Assembly (NCBI GenBank): GCA_045643185.1
Contig: JAZUKH010000156.1
Coordinates: 1-27,477, forward strand
Length of the DNA stretch: 27,477 bases
Direction of reading: 5' to 3'
Source: RGIG464 sp045643185
GTDB lineage: Bacteria > Myxococcota_A > Bradymonadia > UBA4248
The notes under the pieces were generated by a model. It did not search any database. It was not told the DNA's origin and worked only from the letters and a program-made list of their open reading frames with translations. Positions within the stretch are counted from its first letter, which is position 1. Each line of letters opens with the position of its first letter. Below, in pieces: positions 15,289 through 22,433 of this stretch. Both the position numbers and the translations under genes were made by a program.

Positions 15289-16191
15289 CTAATTATTATC
15301 GTCATTGTTGGTCGTCGGAACGCGCGCAACGTCACCTGTGAGGCGTTTGGGCTCGACCGTGTCGTTTGGGGCGCGCTTGATGACGATAGGTTTGACTTCT
15401 TCGCCACTATTTGATTCATCACTATTTGAATTATCACTGTTTTGGGCATCATTACTGGGCGGAGTGATGCGCTTAGGGACACCTGCATGGCGTCTAGGTG
15501 CTACGGTTGGGGCTGGCTCATCTGCCACGACATCCTGTTCCGAGGGAGCATCAAGAGCTGGTTCGCCAGCTAGAGGCTTGGGCTCCACCGTGTCATTCGG
15601 CTGGGGGGGATTGACCTCGCATGAGCCATCTTCGTTTTCGCAGTTGGGCTGGTCAGAATCGATGAAATGATTTTCTGGCGCTGATTCTTCGCCAACCGTC
15701 TCTTCCACTTCGACTTGTGGTTCTGGTATGGGCGCGACATTGCCTGTCATGCGATCAACACCGACTTTGCAACCCGGGATCAGCGCGAGCAACATTGAAG
15801 CTGCCGTCGCAAACATCGCGCTTTTTGCAATGCGTGACCATAAACTGGGTTTGTTGGATGATTTGGTATGAGATTGATAGATTGTTACGATGCGGATGCG
15901 CGTTTTGTCGATCTGGACAACGTCATTGGTGAGCAGGCGAACCGGGTGATGCGCGATCAAGGTGTGTTGACGCCCCGCTCGTTCAAGCGTGATGGTTGCA
16001 TCGCCGTTTGAATGAATCATCAGTTCGTGAATGTCATCTAGCGTTTCGTGGTAAAGTGAAACATTACATGTTTCATTCCAAGCAATACCGACATCGGTCA
16101 AACCAAGCGTGTTCTCGCTTTCTCGTTCTGGGACGAGGCACTGAACTTCCGGCTGGCCATTAATGGATAAAGAAATAAGGTACTCAGACAT
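15289..16191 (-). CDS. FHA-like membrane-anchored protein with disordered tail
   Basis: 300 aa. Residues about 1-105 look like a divergent FHA domain (beta-rich, ending RLLTNDVVQIDKTRIRIV); the classic Gly-Arg and Ser-x-x-His motifs are not clear, so the call is tentative. Residues about 122-140 form one hydrophobic helix ending LIPGC, which looks like a lipobox but is internal. The rest (145-300) is Pro/Glu/Asn/Asp-rich and probably disordered, with PNDTVEPK occurring twice and similar (M/L)TG(N/D)VA segments at about 148 and 285. The likely topology is FHA domain in the cytoplasm and tail in the periplasm. The ATG has a good AGAGGG site 8 nt upstream. It is probably co-transcribed with the radical SAM gene. 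Confidence 0.7.
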   Translation of the reverse strand: MSEYLISLSINGQPEVQCLVPERESENTLGLTDVGIAWNETCNVSLYHETLDDIHELMIHSNGDATITLERAGRQHTLIAHHPVRLLTNDVVQIDKTRIRIVTIYQSHTKSSNKPSLWSRIAKSAMFATAASMLLALIPGCKVGVDRMTGNVAPIPEPQVEVEETVGEESAPENHFIDSDQPNCENEDGSCEVNPPQPNDTVEPKPLAGEPALDAPSEQDVVADEPAPTVAPRRHAGVPKRITPPSNDAQNSDNSNSDESNSGEEVKPIVIKRAPNDTVEPKRLTGDVARVPTTNNDDNN

Positions 16192-16234
16192 GTTCTATCC
16201 CTCTAAATAAGTCAATGTCATAACCACTCATAAG

Positions 16235-16263
16235 ATTTTAAGAATCTGATGCGTGTAAATCAA
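16235..16263 (-). promoter_or_regulatory. Probable promoter of the FHA-like / radical SAM operon
   Basis: Minus strand: TTGATT (16263-16258), 17-nt spacer, TAAAAT (16240-16235). Good match and ideal spacing; 43 nt upstream of the start codon. Confidence 0.6.
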
Positions 16264-16858
16264 AATTTTTTTTCGAAAAAATGTCACATTTGAAAAGTCG
16301 TTGGCAATATTTATGGCGTAGGAAAATTGGCTTGTTCCGAGCTGATGGTATTACATAACATTAAATAAGGCAAACGATCATGAATGACGTGACATTTCAG
16401 CGACAACTCGCCAAATAGGCGTTTCATATGACGCGTTCGTCTACAGATTAGGCAAGTTGTGTGTGGGAGCCAGCGTGTCAGAAGCTGTGTGGTGGCGTGT
16501 CAGACATAACGATTGCGAATGAGCCCAAAGACTGGTCTGTGGCTTTTTCGCGATTTGCACAAAACGAGCTTTTTTCCCAGAGATTCGTTTGTGCGACAGA
16601 GTTTGGCGGCATTCTCTGGTCTTTGGGACGTCATGGAACGACGTCGTCGCATGTCAGGTGCGAGCTGAAGGCAAGTGATGGGGCGTTCAGGGCGAATTGT
16701 GCCTGGCGAATGGCTTGTTGCAAAAATGCGCGGTGGTGGAGGCGGGGGAGGGCCCAACGTAGTTGGGGGGCACTATACCATTTTCAGTTCATCCCCCCTT
16801 CTTCAGTTCATTTGCATTTCTCTCGCCTTGTAGGCTTGTCGACTTTTAGTTGTCTCAC

Positions 16859-16941
16859 CTTGTGGTGCATGGCTTTAATGTATCATGCACGAAGGCGTTA
16901 GTTAGTATAATCTTATTTCTTGTCTTGTGGTGCATGGCTTT
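16859..16941 (+). repeat. 18-bp direct repeat pair
   Basis: CTTGTGGTGCATGGCTTT occurs exactly at 16859-16876 and 16924-16941 (65-nt period). Confidence 0.85.
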
Positions 16942-16942
16942 G

Positions 16943-17035
16943 CCGAGTCACTGCGCCGCTGTCGTGTGAATGAAGATCGTGTGAACTGATGAGATCGGAA
17001 ATGTCCGAGTCACTGTGTCCATGTCGTGTGAATGA
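16943..17035 (+). repeat. 31-bp imperfect direct repeat pair
   Basis: Bases 16943-16973 and 17005-17035 match at 27 of 31 positions (62-nt period). Both start CCGAGTCACTG and end TGTCGTGTGAATGA. They directly follow the 18-bp repeat, so the whole 16859-17035 stretch looks like a degenerate tandem array of about 62-65 nt. Confidence 0.8.
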
Positions 17036-17077
17036 GTGGCACTTGACCTTGTATATTTGATGAAGTCAGCGCCGTGC

Positions 17078-17200
17078 GGGCCCCTGCCAGATGAAGGGGT
17101 AGCGGCGTATTTGGCGATGATGCGGAAGTAGAGACGTCCGGGGTGGACGTCTCTACTGCATCATTGCCAAATAGCCGCGTAGGGGGAGACTTCCCCCTTC
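17078..17200 (-). repeat. Dispersed nested palindromic element, copy B (inverted)
   Basis: Outermost stem GAAGGGG (17093-17099) with CCCCTTC (17194-17200); second stem 17101-17111 with 17170-17180 and the same one-base bulge as copy A; inner palindrome including 13-bp perfect arms 17127-17139 and 17145-17157. The CTGCCAG box (17084-17090) is the reverse complement of that flanking copies A and C. Confidence 0.85.
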
Positions 17201-17254
17201 AAACTTGAAAAATATAGCGTGATGATTGGAAAAATGTTGAGAGTAGGTGATGAA

Positions 17255-17289
17255 TTAAATACATAAATTGTGAATATTTATGAATTTAA
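17255..17289. promoter_or_regulatory. A/T-rich inverted repeat upstream of ygeY (possible operator)
   Basis: Bases 17255-17268 and 17276-17289 form a 14-bp inverted repeat with one mismatch and a 7-nt centre. Its size and A/T content would suit a dimeric regulator site, though it lies about 160 nt before the gene. Confidence 0.4.
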
Positions 17290-17356
17290 TTGAGATTTGC
17301 AAAAGTAACTTTGCAAGAGAAAAGTCAAAGCGGCGTTTTGTGAATAAAAATTGACG

Positions 17357-17385
17357 TTGCCAGGTATGTGAAAAGAGGGTAAATT
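17357..17385 (+). promoter_or_regulatory. Possible ygeY promoter
   Basis: TTGCCA (17357-17362), 17-nt spacer, TAAATT (17380-17385), 59 nt before the start codon. Confidence 0.4.
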
Positions 17386-17444
17386 TTGCGACGTTTTTGT
17401 GACCCTGTTGTGGGGTTTGTTTGTAACCTTTTGGAGGCAAAAAA

Positions 17445-18755
17445 ATGGTTGATTTTGCAAAAATTCTCGAGAAAGCCCAGTCCTATCGCGACGATATGAC
17501 GAAATTCCTCCGTGACATGATTGCGATTCCGAGCGAATCGTGCCAGGAACGTGATGTCGTTCTTCGCATCAAAGCCGAGATGGAAAAAGTCGGTTTTGAC
17601 AAAGTTGTGATCGATCCGATGGGTAATATTCTTGGCTACGTTGGTCACGGCAAACACGTCATTGCGATGGACGCCCACATTGACACGGTCGGTATCGGTG
17701 ATATCCGTCTTTGGACGGAATGTGATCCGTACAAAGGCAAAGAAGACGAGAACACGATCTGGGGCCGTGGTGGTTCGGACCAGGAAGGCGGTATGGCTGC
17801 GATGGTCTACGCCGGCAAAGTCATCAAAGATCTCGGTCTCGAAGGGGAATATACGCTGATCGTGACGGGTACGGTGCAGGAAGAAGACTGTGATGGTCTT
17901 TGCTGGCAGTATCTTGTCAACGAAATGAAGTTGAAACCGGAATTCGTGGTGAGCACGGAACCGACGAGCCTCCGTATCTATCGTGGTCACCGTGGTCGTA
18001 TGGAGATCCGCGTCGAAACGCGTGGCGTCAGCTGCCATGGTTCTGCTCCGGAACGTGGTGACAATGCGATCTACAAAATGGCCGATATCCTTCAGGACGT
18101 TCGTGAACTCAACAAGGATGCCTACGAAGACGGCACGGGCATCGATGGCCTCGGCAAAATGCTCGATCCCAAATACAACAAAGCTTACGAAGATGCCCGC
18201 TTCCTTGGCCGCGGTACGGTCACCTGCTCCGAGATCTTCTTCACGAGCCCCAGCCGCTGCGCCGTCGCTGACTCCTGCCAGGTCTCCCTCGACCGTCGTA
18301 TGACCGCCGGTGAAACTTGGGAATCATGCCTCGAAGAAATCCGCAATCTGCCGGCCTGCAAAAAATGGGCGAAAGATGTCACCGTCACGATGTACAAATA
18401 CGAACGTCCTTCGTACACGAACCTCGTTTATCCGACGGAATGCTACTTCCCGACTTGGATCATCCACGAAGATCACGTCGTTTGCCAGTCCCTCGTTGAT
18501 GCCTACAAAGGACTCGCCGGTGAAGATGCTGCCAAACGTTTCTTCAATGAAAAACCCGTCGTCGACAAGTGGACCTTCTCTACGAACTGCGTTTCTATCA
18601 TGGGACGCTATGGCATTCCTTCCATCGGGTTCGGTCCTGGTGCCGAAGAACAGGCTCACTTCCCCAACGAAAAAACCTGGAAAGATCACCTCGTGACCTG
18701 CTGCGCCATGTATGCCGCGATTCCCCAGGTCTATTGCAGCAAAATCGATAAGTAA
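17445..18755 (+). CDS. ygeY: YgeY-type M20 family metallohydrolase (selenium-metabolism linked)
   Basis: 436 aa. M20 dinuclear-zinc hydrolase with its ligands in place: His78 and Asp80 (DAHIDTV), Asp112 (GRGGSDQEGG), catalytic Glu146 with Glu147 (TVQEED), Glu172 (STEPT) and His405 (EEQAHFPNE). The dimerisation-domain signature SCHGSAPERGDNAIY (196-210) fits the YgeY branch, which recurs with ygeW near selenium-dependent molybdenum hydroxylase genes. It is expected to cleave an amide bond in a catabolic intermediate; the true substrate is not established to my knowledge. No signal peptide, so cytosolic. The ATG has a strong GGAGG site 8 nt upstream. ygeW follows on the same strand but has its own promoter. 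Confidence 0.93.
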   Translation: MVDFAKILEKAQSYRDDMTKFLRDMIAIPSESCQERDVVLRIKAEMEKVGFDKVVIDPMGNILGYVGHGKHVIAMDAHIDTVGIGDIRLWTECDPYKGKEDENTIWGRGGSDQEGGMAAMVYAGKVIKDLGLEGEYTLIVTGTVQEEDCDGLCWQYLVNEMKLKPEFVVSTEPTSLRIYRGHRGRMEIRVETRGVSCHGSAPERGDNAIYKMADILQDVRELNKDAYEDGTGIDGLGKMLDPKYNKAYEDARFLGRGTVTCSEIFFTSPSRCAVADSCQVSLDRRMTAGETWESCLEEIRNLPACKKWAKDVTVTMYKYERPSYTNLVYPTECYFPTWIIHEDHVVCQSLVDAYKGLAGEDAAKRFFNEKPVVDKWTFSTNCVSIMGRYGIPSIGFGPGAEEQAHFPNEKTWKDHLVTCCAMYAAIPQVYCSKIDK

Positions 18756-18770
18756 TTAATTCGTTTCATA

Positions 18771-18871
18771 CACGATTAAAGCTGTTGTTCGTTCCAGACG
18801 AGTTCAGTATAATTTCAACGCGTCTGGCCCGCTGAATCTTTCAGAACATGGCTTTAATCGTGGTTTTTTTT
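18771..18871 (+). terminator. Long-loop terminator after ygeY, enclosing the ygeW promoter
   Basis: A perfect 12-bp inverted repeat (18771-18782 with 18851-18862) is followed by G and eight T. Its 68-nt loop holds two further hairpins: CCAGACG (18794-18800) with CGTCTGG (18821-18827), and CTGAA/TTCAG (18832-18844). RNA reading out of ygeY could fold into a three-way junction closed by the terminator stem. RNA starting at the internal promoter lacks the left arm and should escape it. Confidence 0.6.
18785..18813 (+). promoter_or_regulatory. Strong promoter of ygeW
   Basis: TTGTTC (18785-18790), 17-nt spacer, perfect TATAAT (18808-18813). The predicted start near 18820 gives a leader of about 160 nt before the ygeW ATG. 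Confidence 0.72.
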
Positions 18872-18981
18872 GTGGGTTCATCCACAAATCAAGACTTTAA
18901 CTTATTAGACGTCATGCTTTGTACGGGTGGTTCCGTGCGAAACGTGACCTTTGCGCGCCCTGCGCTTTTCAGGAGTTTTCA

Positions 18982-20004
18982 ATGCAGACACAGTTTCGTG
19001 GCAAACACTTCGTTACCCTTCGCGATTGGAACAAAGACGAGATCGATACTCTTCTCGACGTTTCGACCGACCTCAAACGTGATTTCGCTATGGGGCGTGT
19101 GAACAACACGCTCGAAAATCAGACCGTTTTCCTTATGTTCATGGAACAGTCCACGCGTACGCGTAACTCCATGGAAGCTGGTATCACACAGCTCGGCGGC
19201 CACGGCCACTTCATCGATGGTCAGACCGCTCAGCTCGCCCACGGCGAAAGCGCAAAAGACACCGCTATCATCCTTTCCCGTATGGGACACGCCATCGCCA
19301 TGCGTTACTGCAACTGGTCCTATGGTAACAAATTCATCAGTGAAATGGCCAAATGGGCGACCGTCCCTGTCATGAACCTCCAGTGCGACCTCTATCACCC
19401 GATGCAGGCCATTGCTGACCTCATGACCATGCAGGAAAAATTCGGCAAAAACCTCAAACGCATTAAAGTCTCCATCATCTGGGCTTACGCTGAATCCCAC
19501 AAAAAACCGATCTCCGTTCCCCTCTCCCAGGTCCTCCTCTTCCCCCGCTATGGCATGGACGTCTGCCTCGCTCACCCGAAAGGTTGGGAACTCCCCGACT
19601 GGGTCATCGCCGAAGCTAAAGCCAACGCCGAACGTTGGGGCGGTACCGTCACCGTCACCGATGACGAAGCTGAAGCCTATCGTGGCGCCAACATCATCAT
19701 CCCGAAAAACTGGGGTAACTGGGTTAATGACCAGACCGGTCTGCAGGCTTCCGGCGCTGTCAAAGTCGTCGACGAAAAACTCATGGCTCACAAATCCTGG
19801 AAATGCACGGCTGAAAAAGTTGCTACCTGCGATCCCGACTACGTCTATATGCACGCGCTTCCCGCTGACCGTAACAACGAAGTCGAAAATGACATCATCG
19901 ATGGACCTCACAGCATCGTTTATGATGAAGCTGAAAACCGTCTCCACACCGCGAAGGGCGTTATGGCCCTCACCATGGGTGGCCGCGGTGGCGCCCACTT
20001 CTAA
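18982..20004 (+). CDS. ygeW: Knotted carbamoyltransferase YgeW
   Basis: 340 aa from the ATG at 18982, chosen over an in-frame upstream Met at 18919 because AGGAG lies 6 nt before it and the protein then starts like other transcarbamylases. Carbamoyl-phosphate-binding motifs are present: STRTR (57-61), HPMQ (139-142) and HALP (291-294). The length and the TMGGRGGAHF end fit the knotted YgeW branch (related to acetylornithine and succinylornithine transcarbamylases), whose natural substrate is not firmly known. It is expected to make or phosphorolyse a carbamoylated compound in purine/amide catabolism with YgeY. Cytosolic. The coding sequence is very rich in C-ending codons, suggesting high expression. 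A strong terminator follows. Confidence 0.93.
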   Translation: MQTQFRGKHFVTLRDWNKDEIDTLLDVSTDLKRDFAMGRVNNTLENQTVFLMFMEQSTRTRNSMEAGITQLGGHGHFIDGQTAQLAHGESAKDTAIILSRMGHAIAMRYCNWSYGNKFISEMAKWATVPVMNLQCDLYHPMQAIADLMTMQEKFGKNLKRIKVSIIWAYAESHKKPISVPLSQVLLFPRYGMDVCLAHPKGWELPDWVIAEAKANAERWGGTVTVTDDEAEAYRGANIIIPKNWGNWVNDQTGLQASGAVKVVDEKLMAHKSWKCTAEKVATCDPDYVYMHALPADRNNEVENDIIDGPHSIVYDEAENRLHTAKGVMALTMGGRGGAHF

Positions 20005-20036
20005 TCCACTCGCCTGCTAAAACTGCGTGAGTGAAT

Positions 20037-20065
20037 AAGCCCGGTCTTTTGGCCGGGCTTTTTTT
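20037..20065 (+). terminator. Intrinsic terminator of ygeW
   Basis: AAGCCCGG (20037-20044) pairs perfectly with CCGGGCTT (20053-20060), 8-nt loop, then a run of T. It starts 33 nt after the stop. Confidence 0.93.
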
Positions 20066-20068
20066 GTC

Positions 20069-20097
20069 GTTGAGACGTGCCATCCGCACGTCTCAAC
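20069..20097. repeat. 12-bp perfect palindrome of the GAGACGTG family
   Basis: Arms 20069-20080 and 20086-20097 around CATCC. It stands alone right after the ygeW terminator. It shares GAGACGT...ACGTCTC with 9785-9806 and the core of copy B at 17127-17157. Confidence 0.85.
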
Positions 20098-20137
20098 AAA
20101 ACAATACCTGGGATACAAAAAATACGATTTAAGGTGG

Positions 20138-20165
20138 TTGCATGTAGGTGCTTGTGTGATATAAG
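20138..20165 (+). promoter_or_regulatory. Possible promoter of the first Cys-rich lipoprotein
   Basis: TTGCAT (20138-20143), 16-nt spacer, TATAAG (20160-20165); 74 nt upstream of the start codon. Confidence 0.5.
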
Positions 20166-20239
20166 CGCTGTTGGATGTAGTGCTGTACTGCATTTTCTTC
20201 GAGATTTGATGTCAAGTTAAAGAAATAAGGGAATTAAAT

Positions 20240-22231
20240 ATGAAAATTTCGCGCTATTTGGTGGTCGTGGCCTTGTCATCGCTCGTGATGGCCGCATGTG
20301 ATGATTCGTCGAGCACGGATGAAAAACAAACGACGGCACTTTGTAAGGCGGATAATACCTGTGCGGATGCTTCCAAGGTCTGCATCAACGGCTATTGCCT
20401 CGACAAGTGTTCTGCGGATTCTTGCGGCGAAGGGTTTTACTGCGCTGATAACGGCATTTGTTCGCCCAAAGAAGATCCGTCCAAAGACCCGGAATGTTCC
20501 GACAGCAAACCTTGCACTGACACGTCCAAGTCTTGTGTCAAAGGTGTCTGCCAGCCGAATTCGGCTGATCCGGAATGCTCCGATGCCAAACCGTGTGCAG
20601 ACACGACCAAAAAGTGCATTAACGGCGTGTGTCAGGCAAAGTCCAATGGAACCGCATGCTCCGGATCCCAAAAATGTGAAGTTCCAGGCCGCGTGTGCTC
20701 GAACGGACAGTGCGTGACCAAGAATGAAGCAAAAATGTGCGCCAATGATGCCGCGTGCGATGCCTCACAATACTGCGATTCCGCACGTTGCGTCGATCGC
20801 TGTACGACCGAAGCCGGGTGTACGGATCACCGCGTTTGCAACGCTGAAGGCAAATGTGTCGAAAAATGCTATACAAACAAATGCCCGAGCGGACAGGCCT
20901 GTGATTCCACCGGACTTTGCGTCGACGGCGAATGCACGGCTTGGCAGCGTTGCTCCGAGGGCGGATTCGACAAATCCTATGTTTGTGATGTCGAAAACCG
21001 TAAATGCATCAAAAGATGCTCGGCAGGCACCTGCGGCGCCGGAAAATACTGCGACAGCGAGGAAGGGCTTTGTTTTGAAGGTGAGTGCTCTGAAGTCGAC
21101 GAATGCACCGGAACAAAGGTCTGCGACCTGGCAAAACACGTTTGCGTCGAAAAATGTACCGATGACGATTCCTGCGGAGATAAGGACAAACTCTGTGATA
21201 CCGATGGCCGCTGCGTGTCGCCGTGTGCCCATGGTACGTGTAAGGGTGGCAAGGTCTGCGATCCCGAATCCAAACTCTGCATCGTAGCCGAATGCTCGGA
21301 TCTGGATGCGTGCCCCATCAATTACCAGGTCTGCGAAAGCGGCGTTTGTAAAGATAAATGTACCATGATGGGCGTAAAATGCGACGATGGTTTCATTTGT
21401 GACAAAAATAATGGTCACTGTGTCCCTGCCTGTACCGCCGATTCCTGCACTGAGAGTGGTATGGTGTGCGGTAATGAAGGCAAATGCGTGTTTGGCGAAT
21501 GCTCCGACCTTGTGCCCTGTCAAGACACCAATAAGGTCTGTTCCGTCCTTTATAAGTGCGTCTCGCCGAAGAAAAACGGTTCGGATTGCTGGTTCTATTC
21601 ACTTTGTGACAACGAATGTAACGGAGAGGCTGAAGGCTCCGAAAATTGCACAAGATGTCGTGAACGATCCCATTACTGCGACGAAGGCAAACAGTGCAAT
21701 GCTTCCAATCAGTGCATCGACAGCAAAAATGCCGATGGACGCGGCCAGGGCGAGCGTTGCGACGATGCGAACAAGTGCGCCTCAGACCTCGTTTGCAAAA
21801 ATGGCGCGTGCGTTCATAAAGCCTTTGAGAAGGAAGGAGACTCATGTTCGCCCAGTATCGATGGTAGCTACTGCGATGGCAACATCATCGTCGAATGCAA
21901 TAGTAACTCAGGCCTGTTCATGGTCAGTGACTGCAAGGCTTACTACCTGAATTTGACGAGCGCGTCGACGGCTTCGTTCTATGGTAAAGATTTCACTTGC
22001 GGCAAACTCCCCGGCGAAAATTATTACACCTGTATTCAGGAATGCTCGGATGCTGACGCAAAAGCGCACAAAAAAACGTATGCGTGCGGTTGGGAGCCGG
22101 ATGATAGCGAGATCGAATACAGCGATCAGTACACCTGTGGATACAGCGATGAAGGCATTGCCGGCTACTTCCAGGATGATTCAAAAGAATGCTGGACCGG
22201 GTGTAATTTTAATACGGGTCTTTGCGATTGA
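20240..22231 (+). CDS. Cys-rich repeat lipoprotein 1
   Basis: 663 aa. Signal peptide (1-19) with lipobox VMAAC; Cys20 is the lipidation site, followed by Asp-Asp. Residues about 35-535 are a long string of short repeats of about 30-45 residues, each with about six Cys, of the type C..G.....VC.NG.C...C, recalling Dickkopf-like/EGF-like Cys-rich repeats in Myxococcota lipoproteins. Residues about 538-663 form a different C-terminal Cys-rich domain that matches the ends of the neighbouring lipoproteins in cysteine pattern. All cysteines should be disulfide-bonded outside the cytoplasm, giving a rod-like surface or periplasmic protein. No catalytic motif seen. Ribosome site AAGGGA lies 9 nt before the ATG. 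Adhesion or recognition is a plausible but unproven role. Confidence 0.85.
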   Translation: MKISRYLVVVALSSLVMAACDDSSSTDEKQTTALCKADNTCADASKVCINGYCLDKCSADSCGEGFYCADNGICSPKEDPSKDPECSDSKPCTDTSKSCVKGVCQPNSADPECSDAKPCADTTKKCINGVCQAKSNGTACSGSQKCEVPGRVCSNGQCVTKNEAKMCANDAACDASQYCDSARCVDRCTTEAGCTDHRVCNAEGKCVEKCYTNKCPSGQACDSTGLCVDGECTAWQRCSEGGFDKSYVCDVENRKCIKRCSAGTCGAGKYCDSEEGLCFEGECSEVDECTGTKVCDLAKHVCVEKCTDDDSCGDKDKLCDTDGRCVSPCAHGTCKGGKVCDPESKLCIVAECSDLDACPINYQVCESGVCKDKCTMMGVKCDDGFICDKNNGHCVPACTADSCTESGMVCGNEGKCVFGECSDLVPCQDTNKVCSVLYKCVSPKKNGSDCWFYSLCDNECNGEAEGSENCTRCRERSHYCDEGKQCNASNQCIDSKNADGRGQGERCDDANKCASDLVCKNGACVHKAFEKEGDSCSPSIDGSYCDGNIIVECNSNSGLFMVSDCKAYYLNLTSASTASFYGKDFTCGKLPGENYYTCIQECSDADAKAHKKTYACGWEPDDSEIEYSDQYTCGYSDEGIAGYFQDDSKECWTGCNFNTGLCD

Positions 22232-22274
22232 TGATTTAGCGTCATAAATCGTCAGGAAGATGATGATTGTTTGT

Positions 22275-22384
22275 GGGGAAGGGGAAAGCCTTCCCCTACG
22301 CGGCTATTTTCCCCACGCCGCCGCGTAGCATGCTACGCAGCATCGTGGAGAAAATACGCCGCTACCCCTTCTCCTGGCAGGGCC
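22275..22384 (+). repeat. Dispersed nested palindromic element, copy C
   Basis: Outermost stem GAAGGGG (22278-22284) with CCCCTTC (22365-22371); second stem 22299-22307 with 22353-22362 and the shared bulge; inner stem around a perfect 16-nt palindrome (22323-22338, centre GCATGC). The 3' flank is CCTGGCAGGGCC. It fills the gap between lipoprotein genes 1 and 2. Confidence 0.85.
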
Positions 22385-22433
22385 TTCCACAAGATCCGTT
22401 AGCCATTACGGAATGATTTCTTCGTCAAACATT

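Larger units (their letters stand above)
16264..17077. other. Gene-free stretch, about 0.8 kb
   Basis: No reading frame here has a convincing ribosome site, composition or recognisable product. A 146-codon GTG frame at 16461-16901 looks like noise. The stretch holds a small hairpin (CCCAAC-GTA-GTTGGG, 16753-16767) in a G-rich context and the direct repeats described separately. It may be decayed sequence or hold an unrecognised RNA. Confidence 0.55.

Noticed and set aside
16461..16901. 146-codon GTG open frame in the large gap
   Set aside because: No ribosome site, Trp/Arg/Cys-rich composition unlike neighbours, and no recognisable product.
16859..17035. Possible CRISPR array
   Set aside because: Only two copies of each repeat, imperfect, with no cas genes nearby.
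18979..19998. Long minus-strand open frame opposite ygeW
   Set aside because: Antisense shadow caused by the strong C-ending codon bias of ygeW; no ribosome site or known domain.
18982..20004. ygeW gene as ordinary ornithine carbamoyltransferase argF
   Set aside because: HALP in place of the usual HCLP, the GGRGGAHF end, and the ygeY neighbour favour the YgeW branch.
22413..22433. Upstream ATG of lipoprotein 2
   Set aside because: It would put seven polar residues before a standard signal peptide; the ATG at 22434 gives a normal lipoprotein start, though this is not certain.
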